DNA of 64,000 nucleotides from Meiothermus sp. (GCF_026004115.1 NZ_BPIM01000001.1:2088501-2152500); one strand, 5' to 3'. Shown: positions 44,982-53,928, counted from the first letter of the stretch. Translations and numbers: made by a program. The notes: generated from the sequence alone by a model not told the origin.

Positions 44982-45058
44982 AGCCAAGTCCCTAGGCTGG
45001 TTTTGATGTGGTAGAATCCCGCACGGTAGAGCAAACCCTGACCGATGGAGGTTGAAGT

Positions 45059-45292
45059 ATGGCTATCCTAGACGATGTAAAAGAAGTAATCGTAGACAAA
45101 CTGGGCGTAGACGCAGACAAAGTAGTGCCTGAGGCTCGCTTTATTGAAGACCTGGGCGCAGACAGCCTCGATACGGTAGAACTCATCATGGGTCTGGAGG
45201 ACAAGTTCGGTCTGGAAATCTCCGATGAAGACGCGGAAAAGATCCGCACCGTACAGGATGCGATCAACTTCATCCAGAGCAAGCAAGCCTGA
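45059..45292 (+). CDS. acpP: Acyl carrier protein
   Basis: A 77-residue acidic four-helix protein. The phosphopantetheine attachment Ser lies in [18 protein letters not shown] (near residue 37). It is shorter than 80 residues, as usual, and carries the growing acyl chain for FabH, FabD, FabG and FabF. GGAGG precedes the ATG by about 6 bases. A TAGAAT box at about 45011 may give it its own promoter. Confidence 0.97.
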   Translation: MAILDDVKEVIVDKLGVDADKVVPEARFIEDLGADSLDTVELIMGLEDKFGLEISDEDAEKIRTVQDAINFIQSKQA

Positions 45293-45606
45293 AGGTTGTT
45301 CTGCTCGAATAGGCTTGAGCAGCTGATGTAGCGGGTTGGCATACAACTGTCTGCCAGACAGAAAAAGCGGTTCTGGGAGCGCAAAGCGCCCTTCATACCA
45401 GATTCGGTTAGTTCGGCGCCGGATGGCAGCGAACTAACAGGGCCGAAGTTATCCGCGTAGCGGAGGGCGATACCGCCCCTTGGAAGGGAGACGCTTTTTT
45501 CGCCGACCGACAGGGAGGGGTGTGCTCTAGGATTCAAAAAGACAGCCTCTGGTGTTTTTCTATTCCTTCGTGTGCTACTTGATCTGGACCCTCGGGGTGT
45601 GAAAAA

Positions 45607-45646
45607 AGAGGGGGTGCTATGCTTCCAGACCGAGAGCACCCCCTTT
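45607..45646 (+). promoter_or_regulatory. Hairpin hiding the transposase start
   Basis: GGGGGTGCT (45610-45618) pairs perfectly with AGCACCCCC (45635-45643), with extra A-T and G-T pairs outside. The ribosome-binding purines are in the stem and the ATG at 45619 opens the loop. Transcripts that enter from outside the IS would fold and block translation, a known way of limiting transposase. Confidence 0.6.
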
Positions 45647-46464
45647 ACTATCTTGACGCGGAGACCCTCTTGACGGCTACCTACGTCTGGGTGGATGACG
45701 AGCTCAAGGCTTTACAGGCCCAGAGCTTCAAGCTCCCCCCAAAGCAAAAGCATCAAAAGGCCACCCTGGCCGAGCTCCTGACCCTCGCTATCTTTTTGCT
45801 CCTCCAGGGCCAGGACCTCGCCAAAGGTTACCTGGCCGCCAAGACCACCCTGAAGGCTTACTTTCCCTCCCTGCCCCACCTCTCCCGCTTCTACCGGGTG
45901 CTCCAAAAAGCCCACGTCCTTTGGGCCCATCTCGCCCATCGTTTGGCCGGGGGAGAAGGCTTGCTCCAGGTGGTGGACCTCAAGCCCCTCCCCCTGGCCC
46001 ACGGACAGCGTATCCACGGCCTCGCTCTCCCCGACGCCGCAGTAGGGGTAGGACCCTTGGGGGCCTTCGGCGGATACGTCCTCATGCCGGTGATGAACGA
46101 GCGGGGCCTCTTTTTTCGCTGGCTCATCCTGCCCGGCAACGCCCGGGAGACCTGGGGGAGGGAGCTGGTGGAGGGCTTGCCTGCGGTCTTGGGAGACCGA
46201 GGCTTTCGCTGGGTCCAGGGGGTCAAGACGCCGCCCTATCGGGTCAGGGGAGGAAGGGTGGTGGAGACGGGGTGGAAAGGGTGGATGGGGAGGGTCAGGA
46301 ACTGGATAGAGACCCGCTTCAGCGTGATGGTGCGGTCTTTGGGGCTTCACCGGATTGAAGCCCGCTCCTACTGGGGCTTGGTGGCCCGGGTGAACCTGAT
46401 CCTTCTGGTGCACAACCTGATTCGGAGCCGGGTACTGCTGAGGATGGCTGGGGTGGAGCTATGA
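45619..46464 (+). CDS. DDE transposase of the IS (IS982-like)
   Basis: A 281-residue transposase. The N-terminus LLTATYVWVDDELKAL resembles the IS982 start; acidic residues fitting a DDE core are in LLQVVDLKPLPLAHG, LPAVLGDRGFRWVQ and IETRFSVMVRSLGLHRIEAR. The C-terminal ARSYWGLVARVNLILLVHNL also fits that family. The gene nearly fills the IS. Its codon use is GC-rich and like the host. Confidence 0.8.
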   Translation: MLPDREHPLYYLDAETLLTATYVWVDDELKALQAQSFKLPPKQKHQKATLAELLTLAIFLLLQGQDLAKGYLAAKTTLKAYFPSLPHLSRFYRVLQKAHVLWAHLAHRLAGGEGLLQVVDLKPLPLAHGQRIHGLALPDAAVGVGPLGAFGGYVLMPVMNERGLFFRWLILPGNARETWGRELVEGLPAVLGDRGFRWVQGVKTPPYRVRGGRVVETGWKGWMGRVRNWIETRFSVMVRSLGLHRIEARSYWGLVARVNLILLVHNLIRSRVLLRMAGVEL

Positions 46465-46804
46465 GGTAGCACACGAAGGTATTTTGCAAACTGTTTTTTT
46501 TGAATCCGGTATAACATGCATCTCGACCCAGACGCATTCTCGTGTTTGCGGGCAGCAAAGTCTGTGAAGGGTGCGATGGACTTTGAGTTTTAACACGTGC
46601 TAGACACACCGCACTTCGGAGTGCTATCTTGAGGCGTCTGGGAGTTCTCTGAGGTGGCCCATGTTGTTCGTCCGCAAGGTCTGGCTATGGTAGGTACTGT
46701 CTCCATGGCCCAAAAGGCGGGCGGGTAGTCTTTGGGTAGTTCAGCGCCTTGGTCCTGGGCCGGGTTACGTACTGTAGCAGGGGTTGCCCGTGGTAAGGAG
46801 CAGT

Positions 46805-47032
46805 ATGCAAAAAGGCAAAGTGAAGTGGTTCAATGCGGAAAAGGGCTATGGCTTTATTCAGCGTGAAGAAGGAGAGCCGGACGTATTTGTGCACTACAGT
46901 GCTATTCAGTCCCGTGGCTTCCGCACCCTGAACGAAGGCGATGTGGTGACCTTCGAGATTGAGCCGGGCAAGAATGGTAAAGGCCCCCAGGCCGCCAATG
47001 TAAACGTGGTGGAAGCGGCCAAGCGTTTTTAG
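46805..47032 (+). CDS. csp: Cold-shock domain protein
   Basis: A 75-residue OB-fold protein: [17 protein letters not shown] (RNP1) and VFVHYSAIQ (RNP2), the nucleic-acid-binding motifs of CspA-type RNA chaperones. AAGGAG lies 5 bases before the ATG at 46805. A ~290-base non-coding region precedes it, long enough for the regulatory leader typical of such genes, though no specific box is clear. A strong terminator follows. Confidence 0.95.
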   Translation: MQKGKVKWFNAEKGYGFIQREEGEPDVFVHYSAIQSRGFRTLNEGDVVTFEIEPGKNGKGPQAANVNVVEAAKRF

Positions 47033-47051
47033 TTAGATATCTCGGCTAAAG

Positions 47052-47082
47052 AACCCTCGGGAAACCGAGGGTTGTTGTTTTG
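47052..47082 (+). terminator. Terminator after the cold-shock gene
   Basis: AACCCTCGG-gaaa-CCGAGGGTT (47052-47073) followed by GTTGTTTT. A GNRA-type loop and T-rich tail make a typical intrinsic terminator. Confidence 0.9.
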
Positions 47083-47343
47083 GGGAGCGGCATTGTGTGC
47101 TCGATCAGGCACCCAGGGCCATTCTCCTTAATACCCGGCCCTGCGGTTTTCGCTGTACCCTAACTACTCACCACATGATGTCAGACCCATGTTCAATCGT
47201 GCGTCACAATGGGAAGCAGCATCACTTCCTCGCCTTCCGACAATACTCGAAGCCAAAGATTACCTACACGTGATTAACTGCACGAGCCCTGGGTTGCAAA
47301 TTACAACCAAATCTAATGTTAGCCAATACAATCAGGGCAAACT
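47083..47343. other. Non-coding gap before the acetyltransferase gene
   Basis: About 260 bases with no open frame of note and no repeat or clear promoter; TACAAT at about 47325 is the only -10-like box. Confidence 0.4.
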
Positions 47344-47817
47344 ATGAAAGTCTCTGCACATCTCGACTTCCTGCCCGTTAGTACCGATTCGGCTTCTGTT
47401 GTGCATAGCCTTTACTTGAATTGCCCCACTTATATCGCCCTGATTGGGGGCGACACGCCTACCCTCAACGATATTCAGCGCGAGCTCGAGACCCTGCGCC
47501 ACGATACCCGGCGGCAGGCTTTGTTGTTGCGACAAGAGGATCTTGTGGTAGGTTTCCTCGACTACAAGGTAGCCTACCCCGATCTGCACTCGGCTACCAT
47601 CAGCCTGTTGCTGATCGATGAAAGCCTGCAAGGACGGGGCCTGGGCAAGGCTGCCGTGGAGCAGCTCGAGACCCTGCTACGTGGCCGGATGGATCGGCTC
47701 TACGCTGTGGTGTATGGCAACAACGAACAGGCTAAACGCTTCTGGGAACGGGTCGGCTTTGAGCACCTGCGCGATAGTGGCCCCACCCTGAGCTGGTATG
47801 TAAAGCCCTTGAAGTAG
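47344..47817 (+). CDS. GNAT family N-acetyltransferase
   Basis: A 157-residue GNAT protein. SATISLLLIDESLQGRGLGKAAVEQLE contains the acetyl-CoA pyrophosphate-binding Q/RxxGxG/A (QGRGLG), and VVYGNNEQAKRFWERVGFEHL is the usual C-terminal motif. The substrate cannot be told. It is not adjacent to acuC/acuB (a DUF1653 gene on the other strand lies between), so a link as an AcuA counterpart is only speculative. Confidence 0.85.
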   Translation: MKVSAHLDFLPVSTDSASVVHSLYLNCPTYIALIGGDTPTLNDIQRELETLRHDTRRQALLLRQEDLVVGFLDYKVAYPDLHSATISLLLIDESLQGRGLGKAAVEQLETLLRGRMDRLYAVVYGNNEQAKRFWERVGFEHLRDSGPTLSWYVKPLK

Positions 47818-47924
47818 CCGTAGCAAGGCTTATCCTTATACCTGGGCCATCAAGGGAACCATGCCCTTTGGCAAAACTGCATTTCCCAATACCTCAGGGA
47901 AACTGCAGGGCTTTTGGGACAGCT

Positions 47925-48161
47925 TCATTGTTCCGAGCTTCCGCTTTCCCCCAGGTAGCGAAACCGGGGCACGGGCTTGCCATCGACCTCCACATCCTGC
48001 AAAAACATGCTAAGCGGGCGCACCCAGAGGGTTTCGGGCTCCGTGCCGTAGCGGGTTTCGTAGACCACGTACCACTCCTCGGTCTCGGAATGCCGGGCCA
48101 GGCCATGCACCCAGTAGTGCTTGCCCTTGTAGTGTTGGTAGAGGCCAGGTTTGAGTTGCAT
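47925..48161 (-). CDS. DUF1653 family protein
   Basis: A 78-residue protein. LKPGLYQHYKGKHYWVHGLARHSETEE followed by VVYETRYGTEPETLWVRPLSMF is the complete DUF1653 pattern (quoted in pieces: PGLYQHYKGKHY, VRPLSMF). The fold is SH3-like/beta-rich and the function unknown. Single small gene, separated from acuC by about 75 bases. Confidence 0.85.
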   Translation of the reverse strand: MQLKPGLYQHYKGKHYWVHGLARHSETEEWYVVYETRYGTEPETLWVRPLSMFLQDVEVDGKPVPRFRYLGESGSSEQ

Positions 48162-48236
48162 CTTTACCCGCCTTGCGAAACTTGTCTTATGTAATCTTTA
48201 CACAAACTACGGCCGGTAACCAGAGCTGTTGTGCGC

Positions 48237-49373
48237 CTAGTTCCAATAAGGGCGCACCGACTCCAGCATCCGCTCGGTCACCTGGCGGTTGCGTCGCTCA
48301 ATTTCGGGTTTGCGGGGAATTTCGGGGTAAGCCCCCTCGGGGTCGAGCAGGGTGTGGGTGAGGAAGTGGCCGAGCTGGGTGCCCCAGCGCCTGAGCCAGG
48401 GTTCGGGAAGGTGATCGGGCAGGGGCAGGCCTTGCAGGGTCAGGTAGAGGATGGCCCAGATGCGGCTGGTGGCATCCAGGCTATACCCACCGCCCAGGGT
48501 ATAGAGGGCATTTCCGCCGGAGAAATGGGCAGCGTACTGACGCAGGAGGGGGAAAATTTTGCTATAGGCCCGGGTGGTGAGGAGAATTTCGGCCAGGGGG
48601 TCCTGGTAGTGCGCGTCGGCGCCGCACTGGATGACCAGAGCGTCGGGGCGGAACCAACGCAGGGCGGGCTCGAGGCCCATCTGCAGCACCTCCAGGTAGG
48701 AGTCATCCTCGGTAAAGGGTTCCAGCGGAATGTTCAGCTTGCGGCCGGTGCCCAGGGCCTTGCCGATTTCGTGGGTGTGACCGGTGCCGGGGTAGAGATA
48801 GCGGCCCGATTCATGTATCGAGAAGGTGAGCACACCCGGTTCGTCGTAGTGAATCCACTGCACCCCATCGCCGTGATGCACGTCAATATCAATGTAGGCG
48901 ACCCGCAGCCCCTGGTTGGTGAGGTGGCGAATGGCCACGGAAAGGTCGTTGTAGACGCAAAAACCCGAGGCCAGGTCTTTCTGAGCATGGTGCAGACCGC
49001 CCCCCAGTTGCAAGACCTCCTTGGCCTGGCCGCTCGAGATCATCCGCGCCGCTGTAAGGGTGCCCCCCACCAGCCAGCGGGCGGCCTCGTCCATACCGGG
49101 AAAGATGGGGGTGTCGGCGGTGCCGATGCCGTAGTGGTCGAAGTCGGGCGAGTGTTCGCCCCGCCCGGCGGCCTCGACGCGCCGCACGAACGACTCCAGG
49201 TGCACGCTGCGCACGTCCTCGCGGGCGGCCTGGGCCGCTTCGACAAAATGCAACGGGTGGCCCAGGTGCTCCAGCAAGTCCAGGAGCATCTCGAGCCGCA
49301 CCGGGCTAAAAGGATGCTGCGGTCCAAAGTTGTACAGCTTGTACTGGGGGCTATATACGACCGGAACGCTCAT
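48237..49373 (-). CDS. acuC: Histone-deacetylase-family protein (AcuC)
   Basis: A 378-residue arginase/deacetylase-fold enzyme. YNFGPQHPFSPVRLEML starts the family; the zinc site uses YIDIDVHHGDGVQW and the second Asp in QCGADAHYQDPLAE; LGGGLHHAQKDLASGFCVYND carries the His pair and GGGYSLD the Tyr-region glycine motif. AcuC in Bacillus deacetylates acetyl-CoA synthetase. The next gene upstream encodes a CBS-ACT protein like AcuB, overlapping by ATGA. No acuA is next to them. Confidence 0.9.
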   Translation of the reverse strand: MSVPVVYSPQYKLYNFGPQHPFSPVRLEMLLDLLEHLGHPLHFVEAAQAAREDVRSVHLESFVRRVEAAGRGEHSPDFDHYGIGTADTPIFPGMDEAARWLVGGTLTAARMISSGQAKEVLQLGGGLHHAQKDLASGFCVYNDLSVAIRHLTNQGLRVAYIDIDVHHGDGVQWIHYDEPGVLTFSIHESGRYLYPGTGHTHEIGKALGTGRKLNIPLEPFTEDDSYLEVLQMGLEPALRWFRPDALVIQCGADAHYQDPLAEILLTTRAYSKIFPLLRQYAAHFSGGNALYTLGGGYSLDATSRIWAILYLTLQGLPLPDHLPEPWLRRWGTQLGHFLTHTLLDPEGAYPEIPRKPEIERRNRQVTERMLESVRPYWN

Positions 49374-50005
49374 ATGCTCTTGCCAGGAATTTCGGGGGGC
49401 CAGCGCACCTCGTAGCCCTTCTGACGCAGATCTCGGGCTATCTTACGCGTATCCAGTGTGCCCACCCGCACCACTGTGGTGACGGTACCTTCGCCACAGG
49501 GGTAGGTCAGCAGGGAGTGGATGTTGATGTTCTGCCGGGCCAGCTCGCCGCTCAGCCGGGCCAGCTCGCCGGGCCGGTCATCGAGGCAGACCTCGAGCCG
49601 CCCGCTGGGCTTTTGCACCCCGGTCAGGCGCAAAAGCGCATCCAGCAGGTCAATCCCGGTCACGATGCCCACCAGCTCCTGGCCCTCGAGGATGGGCAGG
49701 GCTCCAATTTTGCGCTCCCGCATGACCCGGGCCGCCTCCTCGACCGCATCCAACGGTTCGCCGGTGAACACCGGCCGGGTCATCACCTGCTCGACGGGGG
49801 TCTCGGTGGATTTAGCTCCCCCGGGAGCAAAGGGGCTGGTGGCCAGCCGAATGTCGCGGTCGGTAATCATGCCGACCAGGCGGCCCTCCTTCATCACCGG
49901 AATGTGCCGAATGTTGCGCTGTAGCATGATGTGGTAGGTGGCCTCGAGGGTTACCGAAGCATCCACCGTCAGCACCGGGCTATGCATCACGTCTTTGACT
50001 AACAT
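49370..50005 (-). CDS. acuB: CBS-pair and ACT domain protein (AcuB)
   Basis: A 211-residue regulatory protein. Two CBS motifs (VKDVMHSPVLTVDASVTL, NIRHIPVMKEGRLVGMITDRDI; then VEQVMTRPVFTGEPLDAV, IGALPILEGQELVGIVTGID) are followed by an ACT domain (RLEVCLDDRPGELARLSGEL). CBS pairs bind adenosine nucleotides and ACT domains amino acids. In Bacillus acuB lies with acuC, as here. The start at 50005 fits the first CBS strand; the longer open frame upstream is not supported. Confidence 0.88.
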   Translation of the reverse strand: MLVKDVMHSPVLTVDASVTLEATYHIMLQRNIRHIPVMKEGRLVGMITDRDIRLATSPFAPGGAKSTETPVEQVMTRPVFTGEPLDAVEEAARVMRERKIGALPILEGQELVGIVTGIDLLDALLRLTGVQKPSGRLEVCLDDRPGELARLSGELARQNINIHSLLTYPCGEGTVTTVVRVGTLDTRKIARDLRQKGYEVRWPPEIPGKSI

Positions 50006-50127
50006 TTGCTTCAGTCTACGGTATGGCCACCAGGGGCATTTGTCAGGAGGCTGAAAACCAGGAGCCAAACGCTAAAAGCTCTATACTTTGAGCTTGGCAG
50101 CGCAAACGCACCAAAGGTTGGCCCTGG

Positions 50128-51807
50128 ATGCTCTACACTTTAGGCTGGATGATTACCCTGCGCTTGCAACTTCTGTGGAACGGCTTTCGCCAGGCCCCGG
50201 CTTCAGCCCTGATGGGTCTGTTGCTGGGGGCTGGGCTGGCCTATGGGGCCTGGGCAGGGACAAGCTGGTTTCTGAGCTTCATCTCCAATGAACTCTTTGG
50301 CAGCAATACATTTGTGAACCGCCTGGCGGCGGCCTTTACCCGCGATGTGCTGGTGGAGCGCATGCTGGGCAGCCTGCTGCTGGTGCTCTCGAGCTCGGTG
50401 GTGCTTTCTGCGCTGCCCAACGCGGTGGCGGTGCTTTACACCTCCGAAGACCTGCCCCTGCACCTGGCCCTCCCCCAGAAGGCCAGCCGGGTTTTTATGT
50501 TCAAGGTGGGCGAGGTATTCGTGACCACTGCCCTGCTCCCCACCCTGCTGGTGCTGCCGGTGCTGTTTGCTTATGGGGCACATTACGGCGCACCTCCACT
50601 GTTCTTTGCGGGCGCAACCCTGGTGGCCTTAGCCCTGTTCGCCTTTCCGGTGGTGCTGGGGGTGGGGCTGGCCCTCCCGCTGGTGCGGTATGCCCCCGCA
50701 GGCCGGGCCCGCGAGTGGGCAGCTGCGCTGGGGGCAGTGCTGGGGGGGCTGCTCATCTTCCTGCTGCGGGCTTTGCGGCCCGAGGTGCTACTCCAGACCA
50801 ACTTTGCCAACCCGGAGGAGCTCGACCGCTTCCTCCAGACCTTCCGCGACCCCAGCGCCCCCTTTTTGCCTTCGGCCCTGGCCCAGCAGGCCCTCAAGGG
50901 GCTTTCCAGGGGCGAGGTAGAGCCACAGTTCTGGTTGTTGCTGGCCCTCTCGGGGGGGCTGCTGATGCTGGCAGGGCTGGTAGCGGGCTATGCCTACCAG
51001 CAGGGCTGGGTGCGGGCTTTGGAGGGCACCGTGCGTGAACGCGGGATTTTGCGCCCTGGCCTGCTGGACCGTGGGTCGGCCTCCAGTGTGGCCCTGGCGC
51101 TGTGGGTGCGCGACCTGCGCCTGTTCTTCCGCGATGCCAACCAGGCCTCGCAGCTCATTCTGGTGGGGGTGCTGGTGCTGCTATACACCACCAGCCTGCA
51201 ATACCTGCCCCTGGGCGATACCCGCTTCCAGCTGGTGGCGGGTTTCATGCACCTGGCCTTCCAGGGGTTTGTGATTGGGGGGGTAGGGGTGCGGCTGGCG
51301 TATCCGCTTTATAGCCTCGAGGGCCCCGCCTACTGGATGCTCCAGACCGGGCCGGTTTCCAAGCTAACCCTCCTGCTGACCCGGTTTGGGCTGGCCCTGT
51401 TCTTCCTGTTGCCGCTGGGCCTGGCCCTGGGCTTGTACTCCCCCCGGGTGATTGGCCTGGACGACAACCTCACCCAAATCTCCTTGATTTTGGCGCTGGC
51501 CTCGGCCATTGCAGCCGCTGGCCTGGGGGTGGGCCTGGGGGCGGCCTTCCCCAAGTTCGATGCCTCCAACCCTGCCGAGGTGCCCGTTGGCATCGGCGGC
51601 TTTTTGTACATGGGCCTCACCTTGCTGCATGCGGGGCTGCTGGTGGTACTGGCCAGCCGCCCCGTGTACCTGGCCATTACCCAGCGCCAGTCCGACTACC
51701 TGGGGAGCGGAGAAGGCCCCTTATGGCTATTAATCGTGGTAGCCACAACCCTTGTTCCGGCTGTACTGATGCTGTGGTTTGGCTACCGCAGAATGGGAGA
51801 GAGATAA
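50128..51807 (+). CDS. Polytopic membrane protein, putative ABC-exporter permease
   Basis: A 559-residue protein with about 12-14 membrane segments. The layout (N-terminal LQLLWNGFRQAP, a soluble stretch near 240-300, then VALALWVRDLRLFFRDANQASQLI before a second membrane half) resembles the putative ABC exporter family with a repeated permease half. No ATPase gene is adjacent, so the function is uncertain. It is divergent from acuB. A small exported protein gene follows 3 bases after its stop, suggesting joint expression. Confidence 0.6.
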   Translation: MLYTLGWMITLRLQLLWNGFRQAPASALMGLLLGAGLAYGAWAGTSWFLSFISNELFGSNTFVNRLAAAFTRDVLVERMLGSLLLVLSSSVVLSALPNAVAVLYTSEDLPLHLALPQKASRVFMFKVGEVFVTTALLPTLLVLPVLFAYGAHYGAPPLFFAGATLVALALFAFPVVLGVGLALPLVRYAPAGRAREWAAALGAVLGGLLIFLLRALRPEVLLQTNFANPEELDRFLQTFRDPSAPFLPSALAQQALKGLSRGEVEPQFWLLLALSGGLLMLAGLVAGYAYQQGWVRALEGTVRERGILRPGLLDRGSASSVALALWVRDLRLFFRDANQASQLILVGVLVLLYTTSLQYLPLGDTRFQLVAGFMHLAFQGFVIGGVGVRLAYPLYSLEGPAYWMLQTGPVSKLTLLLTRFGLALFFLLPLGLALGLYSPRVIGLDDNLTQISLILALASAIAAAGLGVGLGAAFPKFDASNPAEVPVGIGGFLYMGLTLLHAGLLVVLASRPVYLAITQRQSDYLGSGEGPLWLLIVVATTLVPAVLMLWFGYRRMGER

Positions 51808-51810
51808 ACT

Positions 51811-52212
51811 ATGCGCATACTGTTAGCACTGCTCGTGTTGGCCCTGGGGGTTGGGCTGGCCCAGTGGCAAAATCGTCAGGCCCTCATCACCGATTTTCGG
51901 CAGATGCAGGGGGTCTGGACGGTCAAGCTCGATTATGTCGAGGTGAAGGACTGCAATCGAGACGACTGTCCGGCGGGTATCGAGGTTTCCAACCAGAACC
52001 CCCTGATTCGCACCTTTCGCTTCACCCCCAGCACCAAAATCTGGCTGCTCAAAAATGCCGGGGAATACTTCCAGGCCACCCCCCAGCAGCTTATCCAGGG
52101 CCTGGGGGGCCGGAATTTTGGCTGGTCTTTTAATAAATACACCCCCTTTTACATCAAGGTTAACGAAGCCCGGCGCGAGATCCTCGAGCTCAAGCAAATG
52201 TACCTGCCCTGA
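51811..52212 (+). CDS. Small exported protein, unknown
   Basis: A 133-residue protein with a signal peptide (MRILLALLVLALGVGLAQ, cleavage near 17). The mature part has VKDCNRDDCPAG with two Cys, FRFTPSTKIWLL and a Tyr/Lys-rich ending. No family recognised. It begins 3 bases after the membrane protein stop, so the two are probably co-expressed. Probably periplasmic or secreted. Confidence 0.6.
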   Translation: MRILLALLVLALGVGLAQWQNRQALITDFRQMQGVWTVKLDYVEVKDCNRDDCPAGIEVSNQNPLIRTFRFTPSTKIWLLKNAGEYFQATPQQLIQGLGGRNFGWSFNKYTPFYIKVNEARREILELKQMYLP

Positions 52213-52313
52213 GGTTGGTGGGGGGGGGATCTGGGATTGGCTATTCGTTTTGTGGGGCTTGCCTGAACAGGCATTTTTCTGCTACGGATAAAAAATACAA
52301 CCCTCTGCGCCTG

Positions 52314-52634
52314 ATGATCTTGGCCAGCCTGGTACTTTACTTTATCTACCTGGCCAACAAGCCACAAAATGAAGCTGTTTCTAGCCAAGCACAGCCAGTC
52401 CCGGTTACAAAACCAACTACCTGCAATGCCCGGGTTGAACAGGTGGGGCTATCCAACTACGAACTCCGCCTCCGCATCAGCGGGGCCGCCGAAAGTATCG
52501 TCGTTTACACCGAGCAGGGCAACCTGACTGCCAGCACAACCGAGGTCGGCAGCGCCGGTGAGTATCGTATCCGTACCCCTGGCCCGGCTACGGCTATTCA
52601 AATCGATGACTGTTCGGCGCTTAACCTGAGGTAA
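52314..52634 (+). CDS. Small membrane-anchored protein, unknown
   Basis: About 106 residues from ATG 52314: one N-terminal anchor (ILASLVLYFIYLANKP), a Pro/Gln/Thr linker and an exported beta-rich domain with TTCNARVEQVGLSNYELRL, ESIVVYTEQGNL and a second Cys near the end (IDDCSAL), likely a disulphide. The open frame extends upstream to 52215 with CGAC, which could be a zinc-ribbon start or noise; the start is uncertain. No family recognised. Confidence 0.5.
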   Translation: MILASLVLYFIYLANKPQNEAVSSQAQPVPVTKPTTCNARVEQVGLSNYELRLRISGAAESIVVYTEQGNLTASTTEVGSAGEYRIRTPGPATAIQIDDCSALNLR

Positions 52635-52734
52635 GCGCCAGCCCTGGACGATCTGCCATAAGGCTAGATCGATTTGATATCTCTAATCAGCATGGAAGGC
52701 AGGGGCTGAAGTAGAATTGCCCTCGAGGTTCCTT

Positions 52735-53928
52735 ATGTTCGACTTTTTCCAAGTTGCCGACCTGCTTACGCCCGAGGAGCGGGAAATCCAGAAGGCCGCC
52801 CGCAAGTTCCTGGAGGCTGAGTGCCTGCCCCATATTGCCGAATGGTGGGAAAACGCCGAGTTTCCCACCCACCTGATTCGCAAGTTTGGCGAGATGGGCT
52901 TTCTGGGCACCACCATCCCCACCGAGTATGGGGGCATGGGCGCCAGTGCCGCGGCCTACGGGATGGTGGGGTACGAGCTCGAGCGCATAGACTCGGGCCT
53001 GCGCAGCTTTTGTAGCGTGCAGAGCAGCCTGGTGATGTACCCCATCTGGGCCTATGGCTCGGAGGAACACAAACGCGAATACCTGCCCAAGCTGGCTACC
53101 GGCGAGTACGTGGGCTGCTTTGGCCTCACCGAGGCCGATGGCGGCAGCGACCCCGATGCCAACATGAAGACCCGCGCCCGACGCGACGGCGGCGATTATG
53201 TGCTGAACGGTTCCAAGATGTGGATTACCAACGGCAACCTCGCCCACATTGCGCTGGTTTGGGCCAAGGACGACGAGGGCGTGGTGCGGGGTTTTATCGT
53301 GCCCACCAGTACCAGAGGCTTTAGGGCCAACAAGATTCAGCACAAAGCGTCCTTGCGGGCCTCCGTCACCAGCGAGCTGGTGCTGGAGGATGTACGGGTT
53401 CCGGCCAGCGCCATGCTGCCGGGGGTGAAGGGCCTCAAGGGGCCGCTTTCCTGCCTAACGCAAGCCCGCTATGGCATTGCCTGGGGCGCTTTGGGGGCGC
53501 TGGAGGCGGTGTATACCGAGGCCCTCGAGTTCGCCAAGAGCCGCACCACCTTTGGAGCGCCTATCGCCAGCCGACAGCTCGTGCAGGAGAAGCTTGTGCG
53601 CATGGCTGCCGACCACACCAAGGGCCTGTTGCTGGCCTGGCGCCTGGCCCAGCTCAAGGACGCCGGGCAGCTCAAACCCGCCCAGGTTTCGCTCGGCAAG
53701 CGCGACAACGTGCGGGCGGCTTTGAATGCGGCCCGTGCGGCACGGGAAATTCTGGGAGGTAGCGGGATTACCCTCGAGTACCACAGCATCCGCCACATGC
53801 TGAACCTGGAGACCGTGGACACCTACGAGGGTACCCACGACATCCACACCCTTATTCTGGGCCGCGAGTTCACCGGCGAGAACGCCCTGGGCGAAAGCCC
53901 CAAGCCTAAAGCTGTAGTAGGTCGCTAG
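52735..53928 (+). CDS. Acyl-CoA dehydrogenase, glutaryl-CoA dehydrogenase-like
   Basis: A 397-residue FAD flavoprotein of the acyl-CoA dehydrogenase fold. GFLGTTIPTEYGGMGAS, CFGLTEADGGSDP, NGSKMWITNGNLAH, QARYGIAWGALGA, and the C-terminal TVDTYEGTHDIHTLILGRE with the catalytic Glu of the glutaryl-CoA branch (ETVDTYEGTHDI). It would dehydrogenate and decarboxylate glutaryl-CoA to crotonyl-CoA in lysine/tryptophan breakdown. Start ATG 52735 fits the family; six codons upstream also open. Single gene unit. Confidence 0.85.
   Translation: MFDFFQVADLLTPEEREIQKAARKFLEAECLPHIAEWWENAEFPTHLIRKFGEMGFLGTTIPTEYGGMGASAAAYGMVGYELERIDSGLRSFCSVQSSLVMYPIWAYGSEEHKREYLPKLATGEYVGCFGLTEADGGSDPDANMKTRARRDGGDYVLNGSKMWITNGNLAHIALVWAKDDEGVVRGFIVPTSTRGFRANKIQHKASLRASVTSELVLEDVRVPASAMLPGVKGLKGPLSCLTQARYGIAWGALGALEAVYTEALEFAKSRTTFGAPIASRQLVQEKLVRMAADHTKGLLLAWRLAQLKDAGQLKPAQVSLGKRDNVRAALNAARAAREILGGSGITLEYHSIRHMLNLETVDTYEGTHDIHTLILGREFTGENALGESPKPKAVVGR

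Larger units (their letters stand above)
45565..46479 (+). mobile_element. Insertion sequence, 915 bp, IS982-like
   Basis: Perfect 14-base terminal inverted repeats CCTTCGTGTGCTAC (45565-45578) and GTAGCACACGAAGG (46466-46479), flanked by direct TATT repeats (45561-45564 and 46480-46483), the likely 4-base target duplication. One transposase gene fills it. Intact ends, intact gene and clean target duplication indicate a recent, probably active insertion. The family assignment rests on the transposase and is not certain. Confidence 0.85.
45395..46512 (+). repeat. Repeat element copy 3 (long form), interrupted by an IS
   Basis: Starts ATACCAGATTC at 45395 and ends GAATCCGGTAT at 46512. Removing the IS (45565-46479) and one TATT target copy leaves 199 bp, almost the size of copy 1 (198 bp), with the same single GAAGTTATCCGCGTAGCGGA module. 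The IS therefore inserted into an existing element downstream of acpP. Confidence 0.85.

Noticed and set aside
48231-49415. 394-codon + strand frame opposite acuC
   Set aside because: Antisense shadow; acuC has all zinc-site motifs.
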